A DNA stretch of 64,000 bases from contig OZ316893.1 in assembly GCA_973895155.1 (NCBI GenBank), forward strand, positions 22,940,001 through 23,004,000, written 5' to 3'. Both the position numbers and the translations under genes were made by a program. The notes beneath the pieces are model-generated. The model was not told where the DNA came from and searched no databases. It was given only the letters and a program-made list of their open reading frames with translations. This DNA is from Marsupella aquatica. Taxonomy: Eukaryota; Marchantiophyta. This document shows, piece by piece, positions 1 to 10,170 of this stretch (the stretch's first letter is position 1; each line of letters starts with the position of its first letter).

Positions 1-8
1 ACCCTGGC

Positions 9-332
9 GTGGGTAAGTTGGCAAAATCAGGTAGTGATGCAGTAGGGATGACAGGTACCCTGCTGGGGGTGGCTACTGCCATAGTACGCACCCCATTATT
101 TTTAGCGACAGACATGCTACACTTGGGAGTTGGTCCTACAAAAGTGTTCAGATTGGCAGCTACACTCTATGAGGACACTCCAGTGGTTGCTTCCCATGCA
201 GAAGCAGCTTGCAGTGTTGAAGCAGTAAAGACCATGCCACCTACTACTACTAGTGAGATATGGCATGCAGTATCAGCGAGGTTGGTGGATTTACTAGCAT
301 CCCCTGCATTTGAGAGGACTAGGTTTAATTAA
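9..332 (+). pseudogene. gypsy polyprotein fragment upstream of protease (gag/pol linker), unclassified
   Basis: An open stretch of about 107 codons lies at the left edge and is cut by the window start. I recognise no domain and see no CCHC knuckle. It is alanine/threonine-rich with hydrophobic segments. It sits in the same orientation as, and about 90 bp before, the retropepsin active-site region, so by position it is the C-terminal part of gag or a gag-pol linker of the element running to 6801. It could instead be a shadow ORF; the assignment rests on context only. Confidence 0.3.
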
Positions 333-416
333 ACCTAGTGTTGTGTCATTGGATAATCGGAGTGGTATCTTTCGATTAGTTGGGCCTTCTGGAACAGTAT
401 ACCAGCTAGAGAGAGT

Positions 417-1039
417 TACTGGATAATGGTGCTCAGCCCTTGATGTTGGGTAAGTCTGCCATACGTGGATTGTGATTGCGTCCAGAGGATTTGGAGGATT
501 GTCCCTTTCTCATTCAGACTTCATTGGGGGGACCTACACCTACACAACACATTACCAGGAGACCTCTTGATTTGAGGATTCAGGAAGGTCATACCATAGA
601 TAGCTCACAGATACAGGTGCGAGCTATTTTGACTAAGGAAGAGTCATATGATGTGTTGGTGGGATGTACAGTGCTCTACCCCATGGGATTTATTCTTGAT
701 TTTTGGGAGGAATCAGTGTCATATAGACCTGATTGGCAGTCAGGAGATGCTCGATTGAGCAAATTACCAGTGAGATTTAGTGGACCTGTGGGAGGCCCTA
801 AATCCACACCATTGTCTTTGGTAGCATTCAGTGGTGTAATTGCTGGACCTGATGATTTGATTGAGGGTAATGCGCATGCAGCAGATGTTCCACCATTGGA
901 AGAGTCTCATGAGGAGCACATCATGCGGGGATTACCTATTGGCAGTGTTGTGCCACCAGTGTGGGGCACTGCACAGGCCTTGCCACAGGCAGCAGCACGA
1001 TTGGTACATGATGCATGGCGTCATGCTTTTACACCATAG
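417..1039 (+). pseudogene. retropepsin-like aspartic protease of DNMT-gypsy element
   Basis: This is the protease part of a Ty3/gypsy polyprotein, which cleaves the gag-pol precursor. The active-site motif reads D-N-G-A, with the Asp codon at 422-424, followed by a QPLMLGKS-type stretch. A later segment near 640-700 reads YDVLVG...VLYPMGFILDFWEE, matching the hydrophobic-G end of retropepsins (usual form DVLLGxDxL). A TGA at 473-475 interrupts the frame just after the active site, so the copy is dead. The methyltransferase reading frame starts immediately downstream, which gives the unusual order PR-DNMT-RT. The D-x-G-A signature is clear but the fold is only partly visible. Confidence 0.65.
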
Positions 1040-2095
1040 TTAGGAGCAGAGCAGTCTCTTGCAGATGGACCGGTGACTCTTTCACCATGGGATACCACTC
1101 CTATTGCTTGGCATATCCACCAGAGGGTATTTGTTTGTTGGATCTTTTTGGTGGGATTAGCACTGGATTGGCTGCTGTTCTTCAGGCAAGAATTCTTGTG
1201 CGTCGTTATTTGTATGTGGAGACAGATGAGACAGCACGGAGGGTCTCATTGCGACATGTGGCTATGTTGGTGGATAGATATCCACAATTGCTGCTAGTGG
1301 ATGCTAGCTGTTCATGGTTATCAGCATGCACTACCTGCTGATATTTCATTGTTGGGGGCGGATCATCTGCATCGTGTTGGCCCCATTGATTTGGTGATTG
1401 TTGGTTGGCCATGTCAGGGCCAATCTAGAGCTGGCGTTGGGCATGGACTTCATGATCCACGCTCTGCATTGTTTTGGGAGATGTTATGGGTGTTGCGTCA
1501 TCTCTAGCTACATCAGACATAGTCTCTAGCATACATTTTGGAGAATGTGCCATTGTTAGGTGATGATCGTAGTCGGATTGTTGCCAGTGTTCACCAGGTG
1601 AGGTCTTGGATTGGACCTGCTGTGTTATTGAATGCTGCACATGTGGGTTCTCGTGCACATCATCCACGCTTGTGGTGGACTAATTTGATCCCATGTGAGG
1701 CGCTGAAGCGTGCATTTGACAGCATTCCATGCTCACCAGCCTTAGTGGTGGATGATATTTTGGATCTAGGGCGTCGTGCACAGGGTGTGACCCAACCTGA
1801 TAGACCTCCATTGGTAGTGGTCAATGCAGTTGGATGCCCACGTTGTGCATTACCCACTCTTGTAAGCCACTCTGCTTCATATGCATTCAGAGCAGGTGGC
1901 CCTGGACTTGTGTGGGACACAGCTCTCCAGCAGTTAGTGGAGCCTACTGCTGATGAGAGAGAGCGTGCTATGGGATTTTTGACTGGCACCACTATAGTTG
2001 CCTCTGTGTCAGAGGGTTTGCGGCGCCAGGTTCTTGGTCAAGCAATGGATGTGAATTGTTTGACTCAGTTAGATTATCAGCTTGGGAGTAGTTGA
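1015..2095 (+). pseudogene. C5 cytosine DNA methyltransferase (DNMT3/DRM-like) carried in gypsy pol
   Basis: C5-cytosine DNA methyltransferases transfer a methyl group from S-adenosylmethionine to cytosine in DNA. Motifs appear in canonical order. Motif I (SAM binding) is LDLFGGISTGLAAVL at about 1138-1182. An acidic motif II-like YVETDE follows. Motif IV is GWPCQGQSRAG, with the nucleophile Cys near 1411. Motif VI is LENVPLLGD near 1535-1560, and a motif VIII-like HPRLWWTNL lies near 1663-1690. C-terminal ERERAMGF and LGQAMDVNCL resemble motifs IX and X. Two frames are needed, with a switch near 1300-1341, and stops lie at 1505-1507 and shortly after, so this copy is a pseudogene. It sits between protease and RT on the same strand. 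DNMT capture by retrotransposons is, to my recollection, reported for a charophyte and a dinoflagellate; assignment to that group is inference. Confidence 0.85.
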
Positions 2096-2394
2096 ACAGT
2101 TGCGGATGCGCTTTGCTGGAATTACTGATTGTCCATTGGTGAGCTTGCGGTCCACTGAGACAGTATTGACCACAACTGGGGGCGAGCAGACAGTCCATGG
2201 ACCTATGGCAGGATTGGCCAAGGCTGGACAGATTGTTGAGCAAGAAGGGATTGCTCAATCTACTGCTAAATAGCAATCATCGACTATCTCTTCTACCCTA
2301 CAAAGAGATATTAGGGATTTGGTGGAGAGTTGGGAACCACAGCTTGGCCCTAAGTTAACAGGGGAGGAGAGACGTCGCATGCATCGATTCCTGA

Positions 2395-4382
2395 AGAGTT
2401 ATTGGAATTGTTTTGCATTCAGCATGAGGATTTGGGGATATTGAAGGGCCCTGGTATTCAGATTGAATTGGCTAGTGATGCGCCAATCTTTCGTCTCGGG
2501 GGTCTCACTACATGGGGACCTCCCCATCACCTACGACGTTTTTAGGCCTTGGACCCCCTAAAATGTAAGAAAAAAATATTATTTTTTAACCCCTATAAAG
2601 TTGGAATATTCTTGGAATATTCCAAAAATTGGATTAAAAAGGCCCTAATGTTCTTATAAGTCTCAAAATTGAATTTAAAAGACCCTATTGTTCTTCTACA
2701 AAAATTCTTAAGTCTTCCTTTACAACCAATAAAATGACCCTATCCTTCGTCGCACGTGATATGCCATTTTTGTGGAAGTGAAACCCCCGAGTCTTTCGTA
2801 GATCATACCGTTATAGTGACATGGAGAGAGCTTTGATTCAAAGCAAAACTCAAGATTTGTTGGAGGCTGGATTGGTGGAGATTTCATATGGGGAGTATGC
2901 ATCTGCCATAGTGATGCCAGCCAAGAAAGATGTGCATGGCAATTACACAGATAGACGCATGTGTGGTGATTACAGACCTATTAATCGCCAGACAAAATCT
3001 GATCGATATGCCATGCCCACACCTAAGGAGATCTTTGATGCTGTGGGGCATGCAAAAGTTTTTAGTTCATTGGATCTAAGGGCAGGGTACCATGATCAGC
3101 TTCCAATTAGGCATGCTGACAGGTCCAAGACAACGTTCTGGGGGATTGATTTCTATGGCAAAGATTGTTTGTATCAGTGGTAACTATTCTTACCATTTGG
3201 GTTGAAGAATGCACCAGCTGAGTTCCAGAGAGTCATGGATCGAATCCTTGCAGGTTTGGATTTTGTCAGATGTTATATTGATGATATTTTGGTCTATTCT
3301 TCTACAGTGGAAGAACATCAGCAGCACTTGCAGATTGTGTTGGAGAGATTGAGAGCACATGGGTTGAAGCTCCATCCTGGCAAGTGTAAGTTCTTCCAAG
3401 ACCAGATTGAGTATTTGGGCCAGTCCACACTATATACCCAGGGGGATTGGGTGTACAGCAGACTAAAGTGGAGGCCATTACACAGATTCCTTGTCCTACT
3501 GATGTGAGCAGAGTTTGTGCATTCTTGGGATTGGCGAGCTACTACAGGAGGTATGTAAAAGGATTTAGCCAGCTTGCTAAACCTTTAACCATACTCACTA
3601 AGTTGGATCAGGAATGGACTTGGGGTGATGACCAGGAGCATACCTTTCAGGAGTTGAAGCAAAGGTTGGCATCATCCCCTATTTTGAGAAGACCCATTTT
3701 AGGCAGACCATTTCAGCTACACACTGATTGGAGTGGAGTAGGACTTGGAGCAGTGCTAACTCAGAAAGATGATGAAGGGCATGAGTTTGTTGTGGCATAT
3801 GCCAGTAGATCAAACAATTCAGCAGAGGCTAAGTATAGCTCTTATGAGGGAGAGTGTTTGGCAGCAGTTTGAGCTGTGGCACACTTCCGCTGTTACTTGT
3901 TTGGTAATCCTTTCACTTTGATCACTGATCACCAGCCGCTCAAGTGGTTAATGGAGTCTGACAAGCTTACTAGGAAGCTTGCAAGATGGGCATTGTTGTT
4001 GTAGGAATATGATTTCTAGGTTGTACATAGACCTGGAAAGGTGAACTTGGATGCAGATGGGTTGAGCCGCAACCCATGTACCAGTCAGCAGGATGAGACT
4101 GGAGCCAGATGGCATGATGAGTCAGATAAAGAGATGGTGCCAGGATGGCATGCATCTGCCTTTCTTTGTTGGGTGCTAGCATACAGTGGATCTGTGGACT
4201 CTACCTCATTGGATGGAGTGGATGATGAGTCTTCAGATGTGGATGTTGGTGAGGTAACTGTTGGACAACAAGATATTCACAATGATGTGAGAGTGTTGGA
4301 ATATCTGCGCAGTGGTTCTATTGTTGGCAGTGTTGATGCCAAAGAACGTGACAGGGTTCTACAGAGAGCCAAGAGGTTTTGA
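2395..4382 (+). pseudogene. Reverse transcriptase and RNase H of DNMT-gypsy element
   Basis: This is the gypsy pol core. The RT N-terminus (about 2395-2494) is interrupted by a MITE and resumes at 2792. Visible RT blocks are VMPAKKD, MCGDYRPIN, SSLDLRAGYHD, and the catalytic YIDD box (CYIDDILVYSS) near 3272-3300, then FLGLASYYRRYV in the connection region. RNase H follows with FQLHTDWSG (first Asp), YEGECLAAV (Glu) and TDHQPLKW (Asp) between about 3710 and 3955. A stop at 3181-3183, a frame change near 3420-3450 and a stop at 3870-3872 break it. It copies element RNA into DNA and degrades the RNA strand. It lies downstream of the methyltransferase and upstream of integrase. Confidence 0.9.
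2495..2791 (+). mobile_element. MITE-A copy 1, inserted in the RT of the DNMT-gypsy
   Basis: A 297-bp non-coding element with terminal inverted repeats of the form CTCGGGGGTYTCACT. It is flanked by a perfect 8-bp duplication, TCTTTCGT, at 2487-2494 and 2792-2799. Removing it together with one TSD restores the RT reading frame across the site, so the insertion postdates a functional or recently functional RT. An 8-bp TSD suits hAT- or P-type transposases; I cannot tell which. Three more copies lie in this window. Confidence 0.9.
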
Positions 4383-4409
4383 TGGGAGGGAAACCATCTT
4401 CTGAGAGTA

Positions 4410-5718
4410 TTGCATGATGGTAGGGTGTTGGTGGTACCAAAACCATCACAACGAGTACATTTGGTGCGACATGCACACGAGGAGTTAGGTCACTTTGGTG
4501 TGAAGCGCACTTACAGCTTGCTGCAAACACAGTATTGGTGGCGTGGTATGCACACTCATGTCCAGCAGTTGATAGCTAAGTGTGTGGTATGTGATAGAGT
4601 GAGAGCATCATTTAATGCTCCCACTCCCCAGTTGCACCCGTTGCCGATCATGGGTTTGGGATATCGTTGGAGTTTGGATTTTGCTGGTCCATTACCTCTT
4701 ACCCAACGTCATAATCGATATGTTTTGGTCATGGTGGAGCACTTCTCCAAGTGGATTGAGCTAGTGGCGTTGCCAGATAAAACCAGTGGAGGAGTTGCTG
4801 CTACATTTTTGGATCGTGTACTCAATCATTTTGGAGCACCAGTTGAGGTGTTGACTGATCAGGGAACTGAGTTCCGTGGAGAGTTTGAGAGTTTGTGTGA
4901 ACAAGCTTTGATTGATCATCGTACTACCTCTCGTGATCATCATGAGGCAGATGGATTAGCTGAGAGAGTTGTGCAAACTGTGAAGAGAGGATTGCGTAAG
5001 TATGGCTTGCAGGTTGGTCATCTGGGAGATTGGGATCTCCAACTACCTTGGTTAGCTATGGGCTACCGTTTCAGTCGGCAAGCATCACTTGCATCCTTCT
5101 CACGGACCTTACTTTTTGCTCTATGGTAGAGACCCAGATTTGCCACCAGCTATTCATCGTGATGCTGCACCAGTTGTGAACTTGGATGATCCTTATGTTT
5201 GGGTCAAGGTGTGTTCAGAGAGAGCATGGGTATTTCAGAGAGTGATGCCCATGGCTTCTGACAACCTTGCCATTGCCCAACATCGTGATACTTTGAGGTA
5301 TGCCACTATTCGTGGAGGAGGTTACCGTGCAAGCATTCGACGATTTCACCCTGGTGATTATGTTTATTTGCAACAGACAGCACCCACAACACTTGATGTG
5401 ACCGCAGGCCGGACAATCTTACGTGTTCGGGAAGTGTTGCCTTCTGGTGTCCTGATGTTGGAGGGACGCGATGGTATGGTTTGGAAGGATCATGTGCGCA
5501 ACTGTGCACCATGTCACCTTCCCAACATTGATGGTACAGTAGATCCAAGCTTGGCACATGTTCGTGCTGGCTTGAAATGTATGTTGTGTGGATCTGCTCA
5601 GGGAGCAGCTACTATGTTGATTTGTGATAAGTGTTCTAGAGGATGGCACATGTCATGTTTGACACCACCATTACAGGTGATTCCTAGTGGATCATGGTTG
5701 TGTCCTCAGTGTCGGTGA
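4410..5718 (+). pseudogene. Integrase (HHCC + DDE) with C-terminal PHD finger
   Basis: Integrase inserts element DNA into the genome. The zinc-binding HHCC module is at about 4463-4597 (HAHEELGHF ... CVVCDR). The catalytic core shows the first Asp in SLDFAGP (about 4675), the second in LTDQGTEF (about 4855) and the Glu in ADGLAERVV (about 4950). The frame shifts at about 5089-5129, and the C-terminal part runs to 5718. Its last 46 codons, from 5578, form a complete C4HC3 PHD finger: CMLC, CDKC, the W before HMSC, and CPQC. PHD fingers usually read histone H3 tails; here the finger occupies the place where chromoviruses carry a chromodomain. No PHD ligand is lost. The single frameshift makes this copy non-functional. 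Confidence 0.85.
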
Positions 5719-5892
5719 AGCCGACTAGTTATCATTGGTGTTCTCTTGGCAGATATGGATTGTAGGTAGGTGATCGATGGGGCTCACTTGCACCCGGCCT
5801 CCTGATCTTCACACTTAAAAAGGTGTATATCAACCTTGTAGAACTCATGGCTAGCTAGAGTCAGGGGACCTTACTCCCAGCTAGGGGGGCGA

Positions 5893-6362
5893 TTGTGGGT
5901 TTTGGACATGTGTGGACATGAGTTTCACTTGTATTCCATTCTCTTGTGTTTGAGATGTGGCAGTGTGACTATGTCTGGATGTATGTGACAAGCGATGTAT
6001 GTTGTGTAGCGATGTGTATGCGCACGATAGCTGTCACACCATTCTAGGTAGTGTTAGAGTGTATCATACTATCTAGATCCGTATGTTTGGTATGTGTGCT
6101 ATATGAGCCGATAAGGTTCCGTCAGGTTTGTGTGAGAGGGTACTTCTCACTTGTGAGGCATTGAAAGGTCATCTTTCAATGTTGAGCCTTGGAGAGAGAG
6201 GAGCTTGAGTATGGCTATGGTGGCTGTGAGCTCCGCTTGTGTAACGTGGATTCCTTGAGTAGTGCAAGGTGCGTTGGCTTGACATACGTGTGTGATCGGA
6301 TCAGTGCGGGATCGATGGGGTATTGTTGACCGGGATCGTTGTGCCGATTGTATTGAGATTAT
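5893..6362 (+). repeat. 3' LTR of the DNMT-gypsy element (first LTR copy)
   Basis: After the pol stop and about 170 bp of spacer there is a purine run (agctaggggggcg, about 5878-5890), a plausible polypurine tract. A TGTGGGTTTTGGACATG sequence then starts. The same sequence starts again at 6363, so 5893-6362 (470 bp) is one repeat unit. The 5' LTR is outside the window. The unit does not end in a clean CA before the second copy, so the exact 3' boundary is uncertain. Confidence 0.6.
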
Positions 6363-6801
6363 TGTGGGTTTTGGACATGTGTGGACATGAGTTCCACTTG
6401 TATTTCATTCTCGGGGGTCTCACTATATGGGGACCTCCCCATCGCCTGCGACGTTTTTAGGGCTCGGACCCCCTAAAATGTAAGAAAAAAAATTTATTTA
6501 TTAACCCCTATAAAGTTGGAATATTCTTGGAATATTCTAAAAATTGGATTAAAAAGGCCCTAATGTTCTTATAAGTCTCAAAATTGAATTTAAAAGACCC
6601 TATTGTTCTTCTACAAAAATTCTTAAGTCTTCCCTTACAACCAATAAAATGACCCTATCCTTCGTCGCACGTGATATGCCATTTTTGTGGAAGTGAAACC
6701 CCCAAGATTTCATTCTCTCGTGTTTGAGATGTGGCAGTGTGACTATGTCTGGATGTATGTGACAAGCGATGTATGTTGTGTAGCGATGTGTATGCGCACG
6801 A
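6363..6801 (+). repeat. Second, truncated LTR copy, directly abutting the first
   Basis: This repeats 5893 onward (TGTGGGTTTTGGACATGTG, then GTGTTTGAGATGTGGCAG, then GATGTGTATGCGCACGA). It is interrupted by a MITE at 6410-6706. Homology stops near 6801, where the intron-containing methyltransferase fragment begins. Head-to-tail LTRs without internal sequence suggest unequal recombination or a tandem duplication. Confidence 0.65.
6410..6706 (+). mobile_element. MITE-A copy 2, inserted in the LTR
   Basis: A 297-bp copy of the element at 2495-2791, same orientation and near-identical. The 3' end reads CCCCCAAG instead of CCCCCGAG. A perfect 8-bp TSD, ATTTCATT, lies at 6402-6409 and 6707-6714. 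The LTR sequence continues uninterrupted once it is removed. Confidence 0.9.
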
Positions 6802-6898
6802 CACATGGGTAAGATTCTGTCACCTTTCTTTGAATGATTGTTTGAATTCATTTAATATTTGGAATCCTTGTTTCTAATTGTAAGGTTCCCTTTTGTAG

Positions 6899-8040
6899 AA
6901 AGATACCACCTCCTGGAAAAAGAAGGGAGATGAGGAAGGCAAAGATCTCAAGTCATTCCCGGACAAATTCAATGCGCATATTGTGCAAGCGCAAAATTGG
7001 CTATCCATGAAGACTTCTAGTTGGCAAACCCAAGAGGGGGAACTTCATCCAAATTCTTTTGAGCATCCAGAGTTTGGTGATGTGCACTATGATATTTTTA
7101 CTCATGATGCACAGCAATTACACGAGGTGGTTCCAGGTCGGGCTTACACATTAGCTTTAGTGGATATTCCCTACGGGTTTGCATTGCCTGGATGTCTTCA
7201 TGAGGACACTATTGGATGGGGAATTGAGGAGATCACAAAAATGGTCCAATCTTTCAAGGTGGCTACTACTGCGAAGTTGTGGCATATTATCATTCACCAC
7301 AGCCTTGACCAATATGAGGCCATCAAGACCGTTTTGAAAGCGGAGTGTAATGGAGGGTTCCAGAATTGTGTGTGGTAAGAAATATTTATTTTTGAAAAAA
7401 ACAATTATTAGTTATTCATGATTTCATGAACCATGTTTCTAAGTTTAAATGACTCCTTGACTTTTTGTGACTTTTCAGGGTTAAGGATAATGTGAAGAAT
7501 GCTGGTGGGCCAAGATTGAACAGCAATTTTGAGTGCTTTACAATTGGCTTTCACAGTCAAGATGGTAAACGGTCATTGGAGCACTTCAATTTTGACACAA
7601 ATGAATCAAGGAACAATATGGTTGTATGCGCAGCTGTGACTAAGAAGCTGAAACACAATGGGGATAACAAGGCAGTGAATGTCTATCAGAAACCACGTGC
7701 ATTGTTAGATTGGGAAGTGAGTCATTTTAGTCAGGTTGGAGACTGGGTTTTGGATATTTGTTCAGGATCAGGGACTGGGACAACCTCCTCCTTGGCCATG
7801 GGGAGACATTGCGTTGCCATTGAGATTGACGAGCGACAGAGCAGTGTGTTGAAAGGGAGGATTCTTAACCTTGCAGATAACATTGAAGAGGAAGATGGAC
7901 AGGGGGAGACGGATGAGGAGAGTGAGGAAGACATTCCTCAGGCCGGAGAGGATAGCGTGGTTGACGATGCCACAATTGTTCCAGAATTGACGACAGGGAC
8001 TTCCAGAACCGAGGAAGGGGAAGCGGTCCCTTTGGATTAG
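6899..8040 (+). CDS. Beta-class amino DNA methyltransferase (N6-A or N4-C), 5' exon(s) missing
   Basis: A spliced gene fragment of at least two exons: 6899-7374 and 7479-8040. The intron at 7375-7478 is GT-AG, phase 2, with a pyrimidine-rich acceptor. A second acceptor (TTTTGTAG) precedes 6899, with a plausible donor at 6809. Exon A encodes LALVDIPYGFALPG, a D-x-P-Y catalytic motif IV. Exon B encodes GDWVLDICSGSGTGTTSSLAMGRHCVAIEIDE, a SAM-binding motif I with the following acidic residue. Motif IV before motif I is the circular order of beta-class amino-MTases, which methylate adenine N6 or cytosine N4. The C-terminus is acidic and low-complexity. The N-terminus is lost at the LTR junction (6801), so this copy is probably inactive; the frame itself is clean. 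The substrate (DNA or RNA) is not shown by sequence. Confidence 0.75.
7375..7478 (+). other. Spliceosomal intron in the amino-methyltransferase gene
   Basis: 104 bp, donor GTAAGA, acceptor CTTTTCAG. Splicing joins TG|G into a Trp codon and continues the open frame with VKDNVKN. This shows the gene is eukaryotic and not bacterial contamination. Confidence 0.8.
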
Positions 8041-8339
8041 ACTAGGTAAATAGAGGGACTCGTAGCATTTGAAACCACTTGGGGTTAAGTTGGGTTATAT
8101 TTTGTAAAACTTTGAGTTTGACTTAAACTCTAATCGATGAGTTTGATTTTGACTACTTTTATAAAGTGCATATTTCAAGGTTTATACAATTGTGAGAATA
8201 TCATATAAGATATGCTTAGATTTTGGTGGTAAAATTCTCTTGAGTCTAGTTTGGAAAATACATACCATTTTTTGGTACACATTTTTGAATATCATGAAGA
8301 TTTTGAAAAGAGAAATAAGGCTTTGGACTCATCCCTTAA
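8041..8339. other. AT-rich 3' flank of the methyltransferase gene
   Basis: Probable 3' UTR and spacer. I see no gene or repeat boundary in it. Confidence 0.4.
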
Positions 8340-8509
8340 GGCTTCTTGTTAAGTGCCTAGTGTACGTAGCCAGGAGAGTCCATGGCCACTCTGTTTCTAA
8401 GTAGTTGTGTATCGTCTATGCTATTGCAGAGAATGTAGTAAGGAAGGAAAAGATAGTAAGTATCGTAATCAGAAATAAGACTTCTGGGGCCACTGCTGAG
8501 AATACTAAT
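8340..8509 (-). mobile_element. LINE-A 3' remnant, part 1 (split by the TIR element)
   Basis: Matches the reverse complement of about 61300-61470, including GGCCACTGCTGAG and CTCTGCAATAGCATAG. It continues at 15574-15752 on the other side of the TIR element, and the two halves align without a gap to the uninterrupted copy at 61117-61470. It is the 3' end of a LINE in reverse orientation. Confidence 0.8.
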
Positions 8510-8872
8510 AACACAGTGACGGACCAAACGAGAAGTATGACCACCAAACGAGAAGTGTGTTTTTGATTTCGCAAAAAACGGCGAAAAATCACTAAAATTA
8601 AGATCAAAAATGCTATTTTGAGGATGAATCCAAAATCGCATCCAACATCGGATTTCAAATCGAGATACTATCGACACAAAAACAAAGAATTGTTACATTC
8701 CAGAATTCCGAGACACTTCATCTAAAAAAAGAGTAAATTCCAAAACCTAGAAAAACAATGCTTTTCACGTGATCCTTCTAAAAGCTAAATCCGAGCGTCA
8801 AACAAAACTAGGAAAACACAAGATTTCATTTTTGCAATCAAAATGGCAAACTGAAAATGGGATACGGTGTAT

Positions 8873-10170
8873 CCCATTTCGGATTCAACCGTTGAACGTG
8901 AACGAAAACCGCACCAAATCATTCTCTTGACGCTTCCATTTAACCTCGGGTTTTAAATATTTGAATTTTTAACTGCGGTAAAACCAAAAACTGCAAAAAA
9001 CTGACCGCGGACTACAGTCAACCCACACAGTTAGTTAAGTTAACCCGACGATATCTTTGGAAATATTTTAGCCCATAACGCATGATGAATACGAGACGGG
9101 ATCCAAGTATCCACTCTCGTATTCAACCTCAATGTTTTCCACATGCAACTTTGCATCAGGAGATCTTTCGACATGAATACCAACTGAGATCCATGGATCC
9201 CATTTTTTTTTGCAAGTCCAAAAACTCATCGGGAAAACAGGAGGATGAATACCAGATGGGATCCATGGATCTCATCTAGTATTCAACCTCTACATTTTGA
9301 ACTTTTTGCATTGCATACCTTGATATTCTAGTTTGAAGACCAACTGGGATCCACGGCGACTTCCTCAAAAATCTATAATTTAAATTTCAGCGTTCCTTGA
9401 AAAGACAGACTCTCACTTTAAAAAAACCCTCGTACGGACCAATCAGGGAATGCCAATAAGGATCCACGTATCCCATTTTTCTAAACAAGTCCAAAATAAC
9501 TCACTCAAAACCAAGGATGAACCATGGATCCCATTTGGTATTCGCCTGCCAAAATTTGCCCTTGCCGCACCTTGCACCTTGATATTGAGGTTTGAATACC
9601 AACACGGATCCACAGATCCCATTTGGTATTCACCCGCCAAAATTTGCCCTTGCCACACCTCGCACCTCAATATTGAGGTTTGAATACCGACACAGATCCA
9701 TACCGACACAGATCCATACCGACACGGATCCATGAGTCTCATTTGTTGATTCAACTCCAAAACAATTTTGGATTTTTCCTTGCTCAGCACAACCCCAATC
9801 ACATCCATTTTTTACTCTTTCAAAATATGTAGGACCAATCAATAGACCTACCTAAAAATGGAGGCAAATACCAAGTGGGTTTGTGGATCCCACCTCAGAT
9901 TCAAAGTTCCGGATTGGCCCTCGGTCACAAGTCACTCATCCATTTTCACATTTGAATACCAAATTGGATTTCATTTGGTCTTTGTAAAATTCTTATCACT
10001 CTTTGTAAAGTTCTTGATTTGTAAAATAACATGTTCTTATACCAAATGTGGGATCCATGGATCCCACTTGGTATTCATACAAGGTTTTATGACTTTTTCC
10101 TTTCTAGATTTGTGAAATAACATGTTTGAATACTACATGGGATACTTGGTATCCCACTTGGTATTCCTCT
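8873..10170. repeat. GGATCC-type palindromic modules in left half of the TIR element
   Basis: Recurring modules have arms GAATACCAAnTGGGATCC and the inverted form around a short centre. Clear copies lie at 9086-9130, 9244-9290, 9589-9636, 9862-9905, 10037-10080 and 10127-10168, with half-sites near 9174, 9333, 9515 and 9950. At 9676-9753 a unit ATACCGACACAGATCC is repeated three times in tandem. One GGGATAC-type module is at about 8860-8894. Some arms extend about 20 bp each side, so transcripts could fold into stems. The spacing is irregular here. Confidence 0.8.

Noticed and set aside
6899-8040. Bacterial contamination as the source of the amino-methyltransferase
   Set aside because: A proper GT-AG intron restores the frame, a second acceptor precedes exon A, and flanking sequence is eukaryotic retroelement DNA.
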